Shown: in pieces, positions 1-8,175 of the stretch
Layout of the letters: each line of letters starts with the position of its first letter
How positions within the stretch are numbered: position 1 is the stretch's first letter
Source of the DNA: Pusillimonas sp035515275
GTDB lineage: Bacteria > Pseudomonadota > Gammaproteobacteria > Burkholderiales > Burkholderiaceae_B
DNA: 64,000 bases
Reading direction: 5' to 3'
NCBI RefSeq assembly: GCF_035515275.1
Contig: NZ_DATJBQ010000149.1
Coordinates: 1 to 64,000 of the forward strand
Made by a program: the position numbers and the translations under genes
The notes under the pieces: generated by a model
Seen by the model: the letters and a program-made list of their open reading frames with translations, nothing else
Database searches by the model: none
What the model was told of the DNA's origin: nothing

Positions 1-785
1 TTGAGCAAGCCCGTGAATCATGCGCCGTTCATGTACAGGCCATGCTCGACTTCCACTCCATGGGTGTTCCCACTGTGGATTACGGCAACAACATCCGGCA
101 GGTGGCTTACGATGCGGGCGTCAGTCATGCCTTTGACTTCCCGGGCTTTGTTCCGGCCTATATTCGCCCGTTGTTCTGTGAGGGCAAAGGCCCCTTCCGT
201 TGGGTTGCGCTGTCGGGCGACCCCGAAGACATCTACAAGACCGACGCCAAGATCAAAGAGCTGTTCCCTGAAAACAAACCGGTACAGCGCTGGCTCGATA
301 TGGCGCGCGACCGCATCGCCTTTCAGGGCTTGCCGGCACGCATTTGCTGGCTGGGCCTGGGCGAGCGCCACGTGGCCGGGCTCGCGTTCAACGAGATGGT
401 GCGTAGCGGCGAACTGAAAGCACCTATCGTTATCGGGCGCGACCACCTGGATACGGGCTCGGTCGCCAGCCCCAACCGCGAAACCGAAGCCATGCTCGAC
501 GGAACCGATGCCGTATCAGACTGGCCCTTGCTCAATGCCCTGCTGAACACGGCAGGCGGTGCCAGTTGGGTATCGTTTCATCATGGCGGGGGCGTGGGCA
601 TGGGCTACTCGCAGCATGCCGGCATGGTCATTGTTGCCGATGGCACCGATGAGGCGGCCAAACGGCTGGAGCGCGTGCTGATCAACGACTGCGGTTCTGG
701 CGTCATGCGCCATGCCGATGCCGGCTACAAGGCGGCCATTGATTGCGCCAAGCGCTTCGGCCTGCACCTGCCCATGATCAAGTAA
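1..785 (+). CDS. hutU: urocanate hydratase (urocanase), C-terminal part
   Basis: Urocanase converts urocanate to imidazolonepropionate with tightly bound NAD+, the second step of histidine breakdown in the cytosol. The reading frame is open from the first bases of the window (codons from base 3), so the gene is cut at its 5' end. About 260 residues remain of the roughly 555 usual for the family. The retained part holds the conserved stretches PTVDYGNNIRQ, GLGERHVAGLAFN and NALLNTAGGASWVSFHHGGG, which are hallmark C-terminal urocanase sequence, and it ends in a stop at 783-785. hutG starts 9 bases later on the same strand, so this is the upstream member of a hutU-hutG-hutI operon. Identification is secure; the missing half lies outside the window. 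Confidence 0.97.
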   Translation, partial: EQARESCAVHVQAMLDFHSMGVPTVDYGNNIRQVAYDAGVSHAFDFPGFVPAYIRPLFCEGKGPFRWVALSGDPEDIYKTDAKIKELFPENKPVQRWLDMARDRIAFQGLPARICWLGLGERHVAGLAFNEMVRSGELKAPIVIGRDHLDTGSVASPNRETEAMLDGTDAVSDWPLLNALLNTAGGASWVSFHHGGGVGMGYSQHAGMVIVADGTDEAAKRLERVLINDCGSGVMRHADAGYKAAIDCAKRFGLHLPMIK

Positions 786-794
786 GGCTTCTTT

Positions 795-1763
795 ATGTAC
801 ACCGCTGCCGACATGACGCAATGGAAAGGTCGCATTGATGCCGCCGAGGGCGCCGCGGGCCTGCGCTGGCACCAGCTTATCCAGCCTGTAGCCGCAGGCG
901 CCCATCAAGGCGTGGCGCTTACGGGTTTTGCCTGTGATGCGGGCGTTCATCGTAACCACGGCAGGCCGGGCGCGCATAAGGGGCCCGATGCCATACGTGC
1001 GATGTTGGGCAATATGCCGGCGCATGAATGTCGCTGGTTGTTTGACGCCGGCAATATCTCGCCTCAGCGCGTGGGCGAGCACGACGGCCTTGAAGCGGCA
1101 CAAGATGCACTTTCTCAACACCTGGCGGGGCTTTTGCATCAGGGCCTGCTACCGATCACCCTGGGCGGGGGCCATGAAATTGCCTTCGGCTCATTTGAGG
1201 GCCTGGCGCGTTACCTGCAGGTGTCCTCCACCTCTGCGCCACGCATCGGCGTCATTAATCTGGATGCGCATTTTGACCTTAGGCAAGCCGACCGCGCCAG
1301 CTCGGGAACGCCTTTTCGACAAATCGCTGAAAGCTGCCAGCAACGCGGCTGGATGTTCAATTACTGCTGCCTGGGAATCAGCCGCTTTGCCAACACGCAG
1401 GCCTTGTTCGACCGCGCCGAATCGCTGGGGGTAATGTGGATGCTTGATGAAGAGCTCAACCACATGGCACGCAGCGACCTTATTGCGCGGCTGGATGCGT
1501 TCACTCACAACGTTGACCACATTTATTTCACTATATGCCTCGATGTGCTGCCGGCACATATCGCTCCTGGCGTCAGCGCCCCAGCGGTGCTGGGTGTTCC
1601 GCTGGATATCGTTGAAACATTGGTCGACCGCATTGCCTCGTCGGGCAAGCTGCGCCTGGCCGACATCGCCGAACTTAACCCCGAGTTTGACATTGATCAC
1701 CGAAGCGCACGCGTTGCAGCGCGGCTGGTGGCACGCATCGCCAACCAGGCAAGCTCACTATGA
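795..1763 (+). CDS. hutG: formimidoylglutamase (arginase/agmatinase/HutG family)
   Basis: Predicted Mn2+-dependent hydrolase of 322 residues that splits N-formimidoyl-glutamate into glutamate and formamide, the last step of the hut pathway in this arrangement. Arginase-family metal motifs are visible: GGGHE near residue 118 and DAHFD near residue 156, followed by a third motif near residue 245. The third motif reads TICLDVLP rather than the usual (S/T)xDxD pattern, so a Cys stands where the family normally has the first Asp ligand; this is treated in the findings. PGVSAP downstream is typical. An AAGG sequence precedes the ATG. The stop codon overlaps the hutI start by four bases (ATGA), indicating translational coupling. 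Gene context and overall similarity make HutG much more likely than an arginase. Confidence 0.93.
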   Translation: MYTAADMTQWKGRIDAAEGAAGLRWHQLIQPVAAGAHQGVALTGFACDAGVHRNHGRPGAHKGPDAIRAMLGNMPAHECRWLFDAGNISPQRVGEHDGLEAAQDALSQHLAGLLHQGLLPITLGGGHEIAFGSFEGLARYLQVSSTSAPRIGVINLDAHFDLRQADRASSGTPFRQIAESCQQRGWMFNYCCLGISRFANTQALFDRAESLGVMWMLDEELNHMARSDLIARLDAFTHNVDHIYFTICLDVLPAHIAPGVSAPAVLGVPLDIVETLVDRIASSGKLRLADIAELNPEFDIDHRSARVAARLVARIANQASSL

Positions 1764-2995
1764 ACGACACTAGCCCCCACTGGGATTCACTCTGGCTGAA
1801 CGTGAAGCTGGCGACCATGAGCCCTGCCAGGCGCTACGGAGAAATTCCCGACGGCGCCATTGCCGTGCGCGACGGAAAAATCGCCTGGCTGGGCCCGCGT
1901 AATAAGCTGCCCTCCAGTGCTCAAGCCCAAGTAGAACACGACGCAGGCGGCGCATGGCTTACTCCCGGGTTAATCGACTGCCACACACATATTGTCTATG
2001 CCGGCAATCGCAGCAACGAATGGGAGGCCCGGCTTAATGGCGTGGCGTACGAGCAAATAGCGCGTCAGGGCGGCGGCATTGTTTCAACCGTGCGTGCAAC
2101 CAGGGCGGCCGGCTTTGACGAGCTGCTTGCCGCCAGCCTGCCACGGGTCCACGCCTTGGCAGCCGAGGGCGTGACCACACTTGAAATCAAGTCAGGCTAT
2201 GGCCTGGACTTGCCCAACGAAGAAAAGATGCTGAAGGTCGCCCGTGCCATCGAACAACGCACAGGGCTGACCGTACGCACCACCTTTTTGGGCGCTCACG
2301 CCCTGCCCCCCGAATACGCCGGGCGCCCCGACGACTACATTGACGAGGTGTGCGGCAACATGCTGGAGTCGCTTGCGAAACGTGGACTGGTCGATGCGGT
2401 CGATGCCTTTTGCGAGAACATCGGCTTTACGCCCGAGCAGACCGAACGGGTCTTCAAGGCGGCCCGCCGCCATGGGCTGCCGGTCAAGCTGCATGCCGAA
2501 CAGCTTTCCGATCTGGGCGGCGCCGCGTTAACGGCCCGGTATGGGGGGCTTTCGGCCGACCACCTGGAGCATTTGTCACATGATGGCGTAGCCGCCATGG
2601 CCGCAGCGGGTACCGTGGCTGTTCTACTGCCGGGCGCCTTCTATTTCTTGCGCGACACTCGTCTGCCCCCCATTCAGGCACTGCGAGACGCCGGCGTACC
2701 CATGGCGGTGGCCACCGACTGCAACCCGGGCACTTCGCCCATGACCTCCCTCCTGCTGGCCATGAACATGGCGTGCACGATTTTTCGGCTGACTCCGCAA
2801 GAGGCCTTGGCCGGCACCACCCTGCACGCTGCGCGCGCCTTGGGCCTGGCTGACTCGATCGGCAGCCTCGCGCCGGGCAAGAATGCCGACTTCGCCCTAT
2901 GGGAAATCGACCGCCCCGGCGACCTGGCCTATGCCATGGGTTTCAACCCCTGTGTGCAAATAGTCAAAAACGGAAAGGTCGCCGGTCAGGTTTAA
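1760..2995 (+). CDS. hutI: imidazolonepropionase
   Basis: Amidohydrolase-superfamily enzyme (411 residues, usual length) that hydrolyses 4-imidazolone-5-propionate to N-formimidoyl-glutamate, the step between HutU and HutG. The metal-binding HTH motif sits in DCHTHIVYAGNRSNEW, and EARLNGVAYEQIARQGGGI is a family signature for substrate binding. KLHAEQ and ATDCNPGTSP carry the later His and Asp ligands. The start overlaps the hutG stop by four bases. The operon order hutU-hutG-hutI is usual, and no further hut gene follows on this strand. Function is assigned with high certainty. Confidence 0.97.
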   Translation: MNDTSPHWDSLWLNVKLATMSPARRYGEIPDGAIAVRDGKIAWLGPRNKLPSSAQAQVEHDAGGAWLTPGLIDCHTHIVYAGNRSNEWEARLNGVAYEQIARQGGGIVSTVRATRAAGFDELLAASLPRVHALAAEGVTTLEIKSGYGLDLPNEEKMLKVARAIEQRTGLTVRTTFLGAHALPPEYAGRPDDYIDEVCGNMLESLAKRGLVDAVDAFCENIGFTPEQTERVFKAARRHGLPVKLHAEQLSDLGGAALTARYGGLSADHLEHLSHDGVAAMAAAGTVAVLLPGAFYFLRDTRLPPIQALRDAGVPMAVATDCNPGTSPMTSLLLAMNMACTIFRLTPQEALAGTTLHAARALGLADSIGSLAPGKNADFALWEIDRPGDLAYAMGFNPCVQIVKNGKVAGQV

Positions 2996-3130
2996 TCCGC
3001 TAACTCCCTGCGAACCCAAGCGCGCATCATTTCCATACCAGCCTGCCACTCGCCACCCTCGACCGGGTTTCGATCAAGCGCGAGCTCGACACGTTGGGCG
3101 AGCAGCCGCCGCACGCGGGCATTACCAAGA
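2992..3130 (-). pseudogene. possible C-terminal remnant of an unidentified gene
   Basis: Between hutI and arsB the minus strand has an open frame of about 47 codons with no start. It reads protein-like and hydrophilic (segments such as RVRRLLAQRVELALD and MEMMRAWVRRELAD), and its TAA stop overlaps the end of hutI. A TGA closes the frame upstream, just inside the arsB start region. It may be the tail of a gene whose front was lost when arsB was placed here, or simply a chance frame in GC-rich DNA. No family is recognised and the coding character is weak. Confidence 0.2.
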
Positions 3131-3137
3131 ACAAATC

Positions 3138-4424
3138 ATGATCCCTGCTTTACTTATTTTCCTGGTCACCATCGTGCTGGTCATCTGGCAGCCTCGCGGC
3201 CTCAGCATTGGCTGGAGCGCGTCATTGGGCGCTGCCCTGGCGCTCATCTTCGGTGTGGTCGGCGTAGCCGACATCCCCGTGGTGTGGGGCATAGTCTGGA
3301 ACGCGACGGCGACGTTCATTGCCATTATTATCATCAGCCTGTTGCTTGACGAGGCCGGCTTTTTTGAGTGGGCCGCGCTGCATGTGGCACGCTGGGGCGG
3401 CGGACGGGGCCGCCTTTTATTTGCCTTGATCATCTTGCTGGGCGCGGCCGTATCGGCATTTTTTGCCAACGATGGCGCGGCACTGATCTTGACGCCTATT
3501 GTCATGGCCATGCTGCTTGCCTTGGGTTTTACGCCGGCGGCAACGCTTGCGTTCGTCATGGCGGCCGGCTTTATCGCCGATACGGCAAGCCTGCCGCTGA
3601 TCGTGTCAAACCTGGTCAACATTGTGTCGGCCGATTTTTTCGACATCAGCTTTGCACGCTACGCCGCTGTAATGGTGCCGGTCAATTTCGTTTCGGTGGC
3701 CGCCACCCTGGCGGTCTTGCTGCTGTATTTCCGCACGAGCATACCCGTGCGCTACGATGCCGGCCAGTTGAAGGCTCCACGCGATGCAATTCGAGACTGG
3801 GGAACGTTCCGCGCCGGCTGGTATGTACTGACTTTGCTGCTTGTCAGCTTCTTCGCTCTAGAAGGCTTTGGCATTCCGGTTAGTGCAATTGCCGCACTGG
3901 GCGCTCTGATATTGCTGATTGTGGCTGCTCGCGGCCATGTAATCAGCACCCGCAAGGTCATACGGGAAGCCCCCTGGGCGATTGTCGTTTTCTCACTGGG
4001 CATGTACCTGGTCGTGTACGGCTTGCGCAACGCCGGGCTGACGGACATGATCGCGGGCTGGCTTGATGCGCTTGCCAATGAAGGCCTATGGGCGGCCACC
4101 ATCGGCACAGGCGTGCTGACCGCCCTGCTTTCATCGATTATGAACAATCTGCCTACCGTACTGATCGGTGCGCTGTCGATTGAGGCAAGTGAGGCAAGCG
4201 GGCTTGTTCGAGAGGCCATGATCTATGCCAATGTCATTGGCAGCGATCTGGGTCCGAAAATCACCCCCATCGGAAGCCTGGCCACACTGCTATGGCTGCA
4301 TGTGCTTTCGCGCAAGGGAATGACCATAACGTGGGGCTATTATTTCCGGGTGGGTATTGTGCTGACCCTGCCGGTGCTGCTGCTTACCCTTGCGGCGCTG
4401 GTGCTGCACCTGCAGACGCTGTAA
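3138..4424 (+). CDS. arsB: arsenite efflux membrane protein ArsB
   Basis: Integral inner-membrane transporter of 428 residues that extrudes arsenite or antimonite, alone as an H+ antiporter or with an ArsA ATPase. The whole length matches classical ArsB: VLVIWQPRGLSIGWSASLG near the start, IIIISLLLDEAGFFEWAALH, FANDGAALILTPIV, GFIADTASLPLIVSNLVNIV, SSIMNNLPTVLIGALS and GSDLGPKITPIGSLATLLWL. Ten to twelve hydrophobic segments are visible. No arsR, arsC, arsD or arsA is adjacent, which is unusual. The ribosome site is weak. The last 41 bases overlap the end of the convergent lipoprotein gene. Assignment to ArsB is firm; regulation is not evident from the sequence. Confidence 0.95.
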   Translation: MIPALLIFLVTIVLVIWQPRGLSIGWSASLGAALALIFGVVGVADIPVVWGIVWNATATFIAIIIISLLLDEAGFFEWAALHVARWGGGRGRLLFALIILLGAAVSAFFANDGAALILTPIVMAMLLALGFTPAATLAFVMAAGFIADTASLPLIVSNLVNIVSADFFDISFARYAAVMVPVNFVSVAATLAVLLLYFRTSIPVRYDAGQLKAPRDAIRDWGTFRAGWYVLTLLLVSFFALEGFGIPVSAIAALGALILLIVAARGHVISTRKVIREAPWAIVVFSLGMYLVVYGLRNAGLTDMIAGWLDALANEGLWAATIGTGVLTALLSSIMNNLPTVLIGALSIEASEASGLVREAMIYANVIGSDLGPKITPIGSLATLLWLHVLSRKGMTITWGYYFRVGIVLTLPVLLLTLAALVLHLQTL

Positions 4425-5256
4425 GCGAAGCCTTGGCCCTCATGGCTGCTGCAATGGCCTCTTCGGAATGCTTAATGGTTCTTTCGAAATCACTGCGTAG
4501 CGGCCGAGTCAGCTCGGGAAGAATCTTTCGCTCGCCAAAATCCTTGACGCTGTTTACATCGACTTCGAACCTATAACTTAAATTATGGGCGTTTTGAACC
4601 TCGGGCGTACGCCACGCCCGACATTCGAAACCAGGTTCGAAAGAGGTCTTCAGGGTTTTTCCGCTGGGCAAGCCGCCCCGATGCGCGAATACGCCCAGAA
4701 CGCGGCAATGGCGCCCGGCACCTTCTTCTGCGTCAACAAGAACCCAAGCGTCAAAAGCCAGAAACGAAACGTCGTAGGTGCTGCCGTTTCGAACCATGTA
4801 CTCAAAGTCCATCTTGCCCGAGAACCGGTTTCTTACAAAACCGATCGGCGTAAACGTTATTTTGTTGAGTTCAGTGGTCGCCGATTCGACTTGCTGTTCT
4901 TCTTGCGCCCAACGCTGAGCATGTTTGGCCAGACCCTTGGTCGATTCGCCTATCTCGGCTGAGTGGCGCTTGATGGAGTACTCTGCCTCGTTCTCTATCA
5001 ATTTGCGGGGCGTAATGGTGGAATAAGTGGCCGTCAGCTGCTCAAGCGTAAAGTTGCGAACAGCCCAGTTATACGCTTCTTGCTGTGCGGGCGTCATGCT
5101 TGCCCAGGCCGCGCTTAGTGTTTTCTGATAATTGGCTTCGCTGTCGGTGACTATGTTTTTGTCAATGCCCGCTTTGCCGCAGCCCGACAATACAAAGGCC
5201 GAGGCCAAACCTAACGAAACCAAAAAAAAAATGCCGGAGCGCATAAATAATCTCAT
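4384..5256 (-). CDS. uncharacterised lipoprotein
   Basis: Protein of 290 residues whose N-terminus is a lipoprotein signal: basic start, hydrophobic stretch, then VLSGC as lipobox, with Cys near residue 26. The rest is a hydrophilic, soluble domain, with a middle part rich in charged helices (residues about 80-130) and a later part with beta-like sequence (about 130-240) including FRFEVDVNSV-type strands. The tail is Ala-rich. No family is recognised. An in-frame ATG four codons inside could also be the start. The 3' end overlaps convergent arsB by 41 bases. Likely anchored in the inner or outer membrane facing the periplasm; function unknown. Confidence 0.8.
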   Translation of the reverse strand: MRLFMRSGIFFLVSLGLASAFVLSGCGKAGIDKNIVTDSEANYQKTLSAAWASMTPAQQEAYNWAVRNFTLEQLTATYSTITPRKLIENEAEYSIKRHSAEIGESTKGLAKHAQRWAQEEQQVESATTELNKITFTPIGFVRNRFSGKMDFEYMVRNGSTYDVSFLAFDAWVLVDAEEGAGRHCRVLGVFAHRGGLPSGKTLKTSFEPGFECRAWRTPEVQNAHNLSYRFEVDVNSVKDFGERKILPELTRPLRSDFERTIKHSEEAIAAAMRAKASLTASAGAAPAPQG

Positions 5257-5288
5257 TTATTGCCATTACAAAGGCCAATGCGACGCGG

Positions 5289-5317
5289 GTATAAAAAGCA
5301 AAGCACCAATCGATCAA
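5289..5317 (-). promoter_or_regulatory. candidate sigma-70 promoter of the lipoprotein gene
   Basis: On the minus strand TTGATC (5312-5317, -35) is followed after exactly 17 bases by TTATAC (5289-5294, -10). This lies about 33 bases before the lipoprotein start. The match is partial (4 of 6 in each box), so it is a prediction only. Confidence 0.35.
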
Positions 5318-5420
5318 TTAGTCTGAACACCTTGATCAGAAAGGTAGCTTCCATGCCGGTTGGTAGGGGGTTGAAATTATACAGCCCGGCCGAAATTACG
5401 ACCCGCTGCGGGGCAAGTGT

Positions 5421-6374
5421 TTAAAGCCCGCGACTAAGGCGTAATGCCCCGGGCGTGACGCCGGTAAGACGACGAAACACGCTGTTCAAGTGACTTTGGC
5501 TTGAAAACCCGGTTCGCACGGCAATTTGACTGATGGCTTCGTCGGAGCCAAGCAGCAGCTGCCGTGCTCGCGCCACCCGGCGTTGCAACACATATTGGTG
5601 TAAAGGTTCGCCGGTATGCCTCTTGAATGCCCGGGCGAAGAAGCTCGGACTGTAATTGGCCACTTGGGCCAGCGCAGCCAAGCTCAGGTCGCTGCCCAGC
5701 TCGGCATCGATATAGTCAAGCACGCGCCGCATGCCAATATTTGATATACCTCGGCGCATCGCCGCTTGCGCCGGGCGCGTATCGGCATCGCCCAAGGCGA
5801 ACAAGGTCTGAACCGCCAAAGCATTGGCAAGACTGTCGACATACAGACGGTCGTCGGCGCCCGGCGCACGCAAGGCCGACAGCACCGCCAGCGACAACTG
5901 CTCGAGCAAGGGCTCGGCCTCGCCCAAAATAGGCCGAATCTGCATGCGGCGCTCGTCGCCCTCAAAAACATGGTTTACAACCTGTTTGAGCAATGAGCTG
6001 CGCAAATAAAGCAGCATGACTTGCGGAGTCCCTTCGACCCGCCAGCAGGTGTCGGCACCCGCCGGGATGCTGCCAAAATACCCGGGCCTAAGCAAAGCGC
6101 GATGCGACGCGACATTGCCTGAAATATGCCGGGTAATGCTTGCCGAACCAGACACACAATATGCCAGGCAAAAATGGTCGACCCCGCCTATGGCGGCCGA
6201 CCACGACTGTTCGTTGGCAACTGACACGTAAAGATCGTGCCAGCCCTTTCCCTCGCTGGACAATTCCATACGGTTTCCCGGCAAAGCGGGAATACGATGG
6301 GTTTCGCGTAGCGGAAACTCGCCGTGCGATCTGAGCTGCGCCTGTGCCATCACTTGCCAAGCTCCGTAGTTCAC
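5421..6374 (-). CDS. AraC-family transcriptional regulator
   Basis: DNA-binding regulator of 317 residues. Residues about 50-180 resemble the cupin-like AraC_binding_2 sensing domain. The C-terminal 100 residues form the two-helix-turn-helix AraC domain, with DLSLAALAQVANYSPSFFAR as first HTH and ISQIAVRTGFSSQSHLNSVF as second, followed by the typical RRLTGVTPGALR. The start shown is GTG; an ATG eight codons downstream is an alternative, and neither has a strong ribosome site. It is divergent from the FAD monooxygenase gene across 163 bases, so it probably controls that gene in response to an aromatic or related ligand. The effector cannot be read from the sequence. Confidence 0.93.
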   Translation of the reverse strand: MNYGAWQVMAQAQLRSHGEFPLRETHRIPALPGNRMELSSEGKGWHDLYVSVANEQSWSAAIGGVDHFCLAYCVSGSASITRHISGNVASHRALLRPGYFGSIPAGADTCWRVEGTPQVMLLYLRSSLLKQVVNHVFEGDERRMQIRPILGEAEPLLEQLSLAVLSALRAPGADDRLYVDSLANALAVQTLFALGDADTRPAQAAMRRGISNIGMRRVLDYIDAELGSDLSLAALAQVANYSPSFFARAFKRHTGEPLHQYVLQRRVARARQLLLGSDEAISQIAVRTGFSSQSHLNSVFRRLTGVTPGALRLSRGL

Positions 6375-6411
6375 ATCGTTATAGATTAAGGAAGTTGCTG
6401 TCCTTTACCCC

Positions 6412-6461
6412 ATCAGGGTTTGTACCAGATCGGTTTCTGAAAGAACCGCGCGAAACCTGAT
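6412..6461. promoter_or_regulatory. inverted repeat between araC-type gene and monooxygenase gene
   Basis: ATCAGGGTTT (6412-6421) is mirrored by AAACCTGAT (6453-6461), nine bases matching apart from one extra G, with 31 bases between. A shorter CGGTT/AACCG pair lies inside. Position in the divergent intergenic region makes it a candidate operator for the AraC-type regulator, although AraC proteins more often bind direct repeats. Confidence 0.3.
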
Positions 6462-6537
6462 AGCCGCGTCTTTTGCCCGCCTTTACAGTCGACTCATAAA
6501 AATTGAATGACAGGCATCAAACCGGGAGACTAACCAT

Positions 6538-8154
6538 ATGATTCACACCGATGTATTGGTCATAGGCGGCAGTCTGGTGGGGCTTTCTGCTGCAGCCATG
6601 TTGGCCCATCACGGCGTGCAGTGCCTGGCTGTAGAGCGCCACGAGGGAACGGCCATACATCCGCGCGCGGGCCACTTTCACCTGCGCACGCTTGAGGCTT
6701 TTCGCGCCATTGGCCTGGAAGACGCAGTGCGCCGCACATCCGAGGCGCAGTTTGACCCCGATGGCGGCATCAGTGCGGTCGAATCCCTGGCGGGTAAGGA
6801 GATAGCGAAATATATCGCTAACCTGAACGAAGGGGTAGAGCACCACAGCCCCAGCCGCAGGCTGTTTCTGACCCAGCAAAGCCTTGAGCCCCTGTTGCGT
6901 CAGCGGGCACAAGAGCTGGGTGCACAGCTGCGGTACAGCACCGAACTTATCGATTTCGAGCAAGACAGTCTGGGTGTAACCGCAACCGTACGACATGTCG
7001 AAACAAGGCGAGAAGACACCATACAGGCGCAGTACATGATCGCCGCCGATGGCAATCGCAGCCCGGTGCGCCACCAATTGGGCATCGGCATGTCTGGCCA
7101 TGGGCAGCTTTCGCATAGCGTTACCCTGTACTTTCGAGCTGACTGCGCCAAGTGGCTTCAAGGCCGCAACCTCGGAGTCATCTACGTTAAAAATGACGAT
7201 CTGCGCGGCTTCTTCCGTATGGAGCGCAGCGGAAAAAGTGGCTTCTTGGTCGTCAATACCGTAGGCGACGTCAACCGCCCCGAAGCGCACAACATCGCCG
7301 ACGTCATCACGCCGCAAATCGCAGAGCAGCTGGTGCGCTCGGGCCTTGGCGACCCCGATGCAACCATCGTCATCGAAGATGTCGCACGCTGGCAGGCCGT
7401 GGCCGAAGTGGCACAGGCATTCAGCAAGAATCGCGTTTTTCTGGTGGGCGACGCCGCCCACATCATGCCGCCCACGGGTGGCTTTGGAGGTAACACCGGC
7501 GTGCAGGACACGCACAATTTGTGCTGGAAGCTTGCACTCACACTACAGAAAATTGCTTCACCCGCGCTGCTCGATACCTACGATTCCGAGCGTCGCCCCG
7601 TCAGCGCCCTTACAGTGGAACAGGCCTACACGCGCTATGTGCTGCGCATTCACCCCGAACGCGACCGCGAGGGCATGCAGCCGCTGGTCGACGACCTGAA
7701 TATGGAGATCGGTTATTTGTACCGGTCACGCATCATCATGCCGGTGCAAGACGACCACGATCGTGTCTACGAAGACCCACGCCAGGCAACAGGTCGCCCT
7801 GGTAGCCGGGCTCCACATCTTTTACTGCAACGCAATGGCCAAGAAACCCCCGTAATCGATCTGGTGGCAAACCGCCACGTACTGCTTGCGGGGCCCGAGG
7901 GCGAAAAATGGGCGCCGCCCGCCCAAACTGCAGCAACCCGTCTCGGGCTTCCTTTGGACATATACGTATTAAACGGACAGGGCGCAGTCAGCGACGCGCA
8001 GGGGGCGTTCCCCTCGCGCTACAACGTCTCGAGAAGCGGCGCGGTGCTGATCCGCCCCGACGGATTCATTACCTGGAAGGCCGAATCCGACCAAAACGCC
8101 GACACACCGTATATGCAAGCTGTGCTGCGCATCGCCCTGGGCTGGACGGCATGA
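6538..8154 (+). CDS. FAD-dependent aromatic monooxygenase (PheA/TfdB-type group A)
   Basis: Cytosolic flavoprotein hydroxylase of 538 residues, expected to use NAD(P)H and O2 to hydroxylate an aromatic substrate. All three signatures of the class are present: the Rossmann GGSLVG at residues 9-14, the middle DG motif AADGNRSPVR near residue 163, and the GD motif FLVGDAAHIMPPTGGFGG near residue 302. The last 150 residues fit the thioredoxin-like C-terminal domain of phenol-hydroxylase-type enzymes. GGGAG precedes the ATG. It stands alone on its strand behind the divergent AraC regulator, so it is likely an inducible single-gene unit. The substrate cannot be named; polyketide- or phenol-type hydroxylases are equally possible. 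Confidence 0.88.
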   Translation: MIHTDVLVIGGSLVGLSAAAMLAHHGVQCLAVERHEGTAIHPRAGHFHLRTLEAFRAIGLEDAVRRTSEAQFDPDGGISAVESLAGKEIAKYIANLNEGVEHHSPSRRLFLTQQSLEPLLRQRAQELGAQLRYSTELIDFEQDSLGVTATVRHVETRREDTIQAQYMIAADGNRSPVRHQLGIGMSGHGQLSHSVTLYFRADCAKWLQGRNLGVIYVKNDDLRGFFRMERSGKSGFLVVNTVGDVNRPEAHNIADVITPQIAEQLVRSGLGDPDATIVIEDVARWQAVAEVAQAFSKNRVFLVGDAAHIMPPTGGFGGNTGVQDTHNLCWKLALTLQKIASPALLDTYDSERRPVSALTVEQAYTRYVLRIHPERDREGMQPLVDDLNMEIGYLYRSRIIMPVQDDHDRVYEDPRQATGRPGSRAPHLLLQRNGQETPVIDLVANRHVLLAGPEGEKWAPPAQTAATRLGLPLDIYVLNGQGAVSDAQGAFPSRYNVSRSGAVLIRPDGFITWKAESDQNADTPYMQAVLRIALGWTA

Positions 8155-8175
8155 AGGCACGACCCTGAGCGTCGC

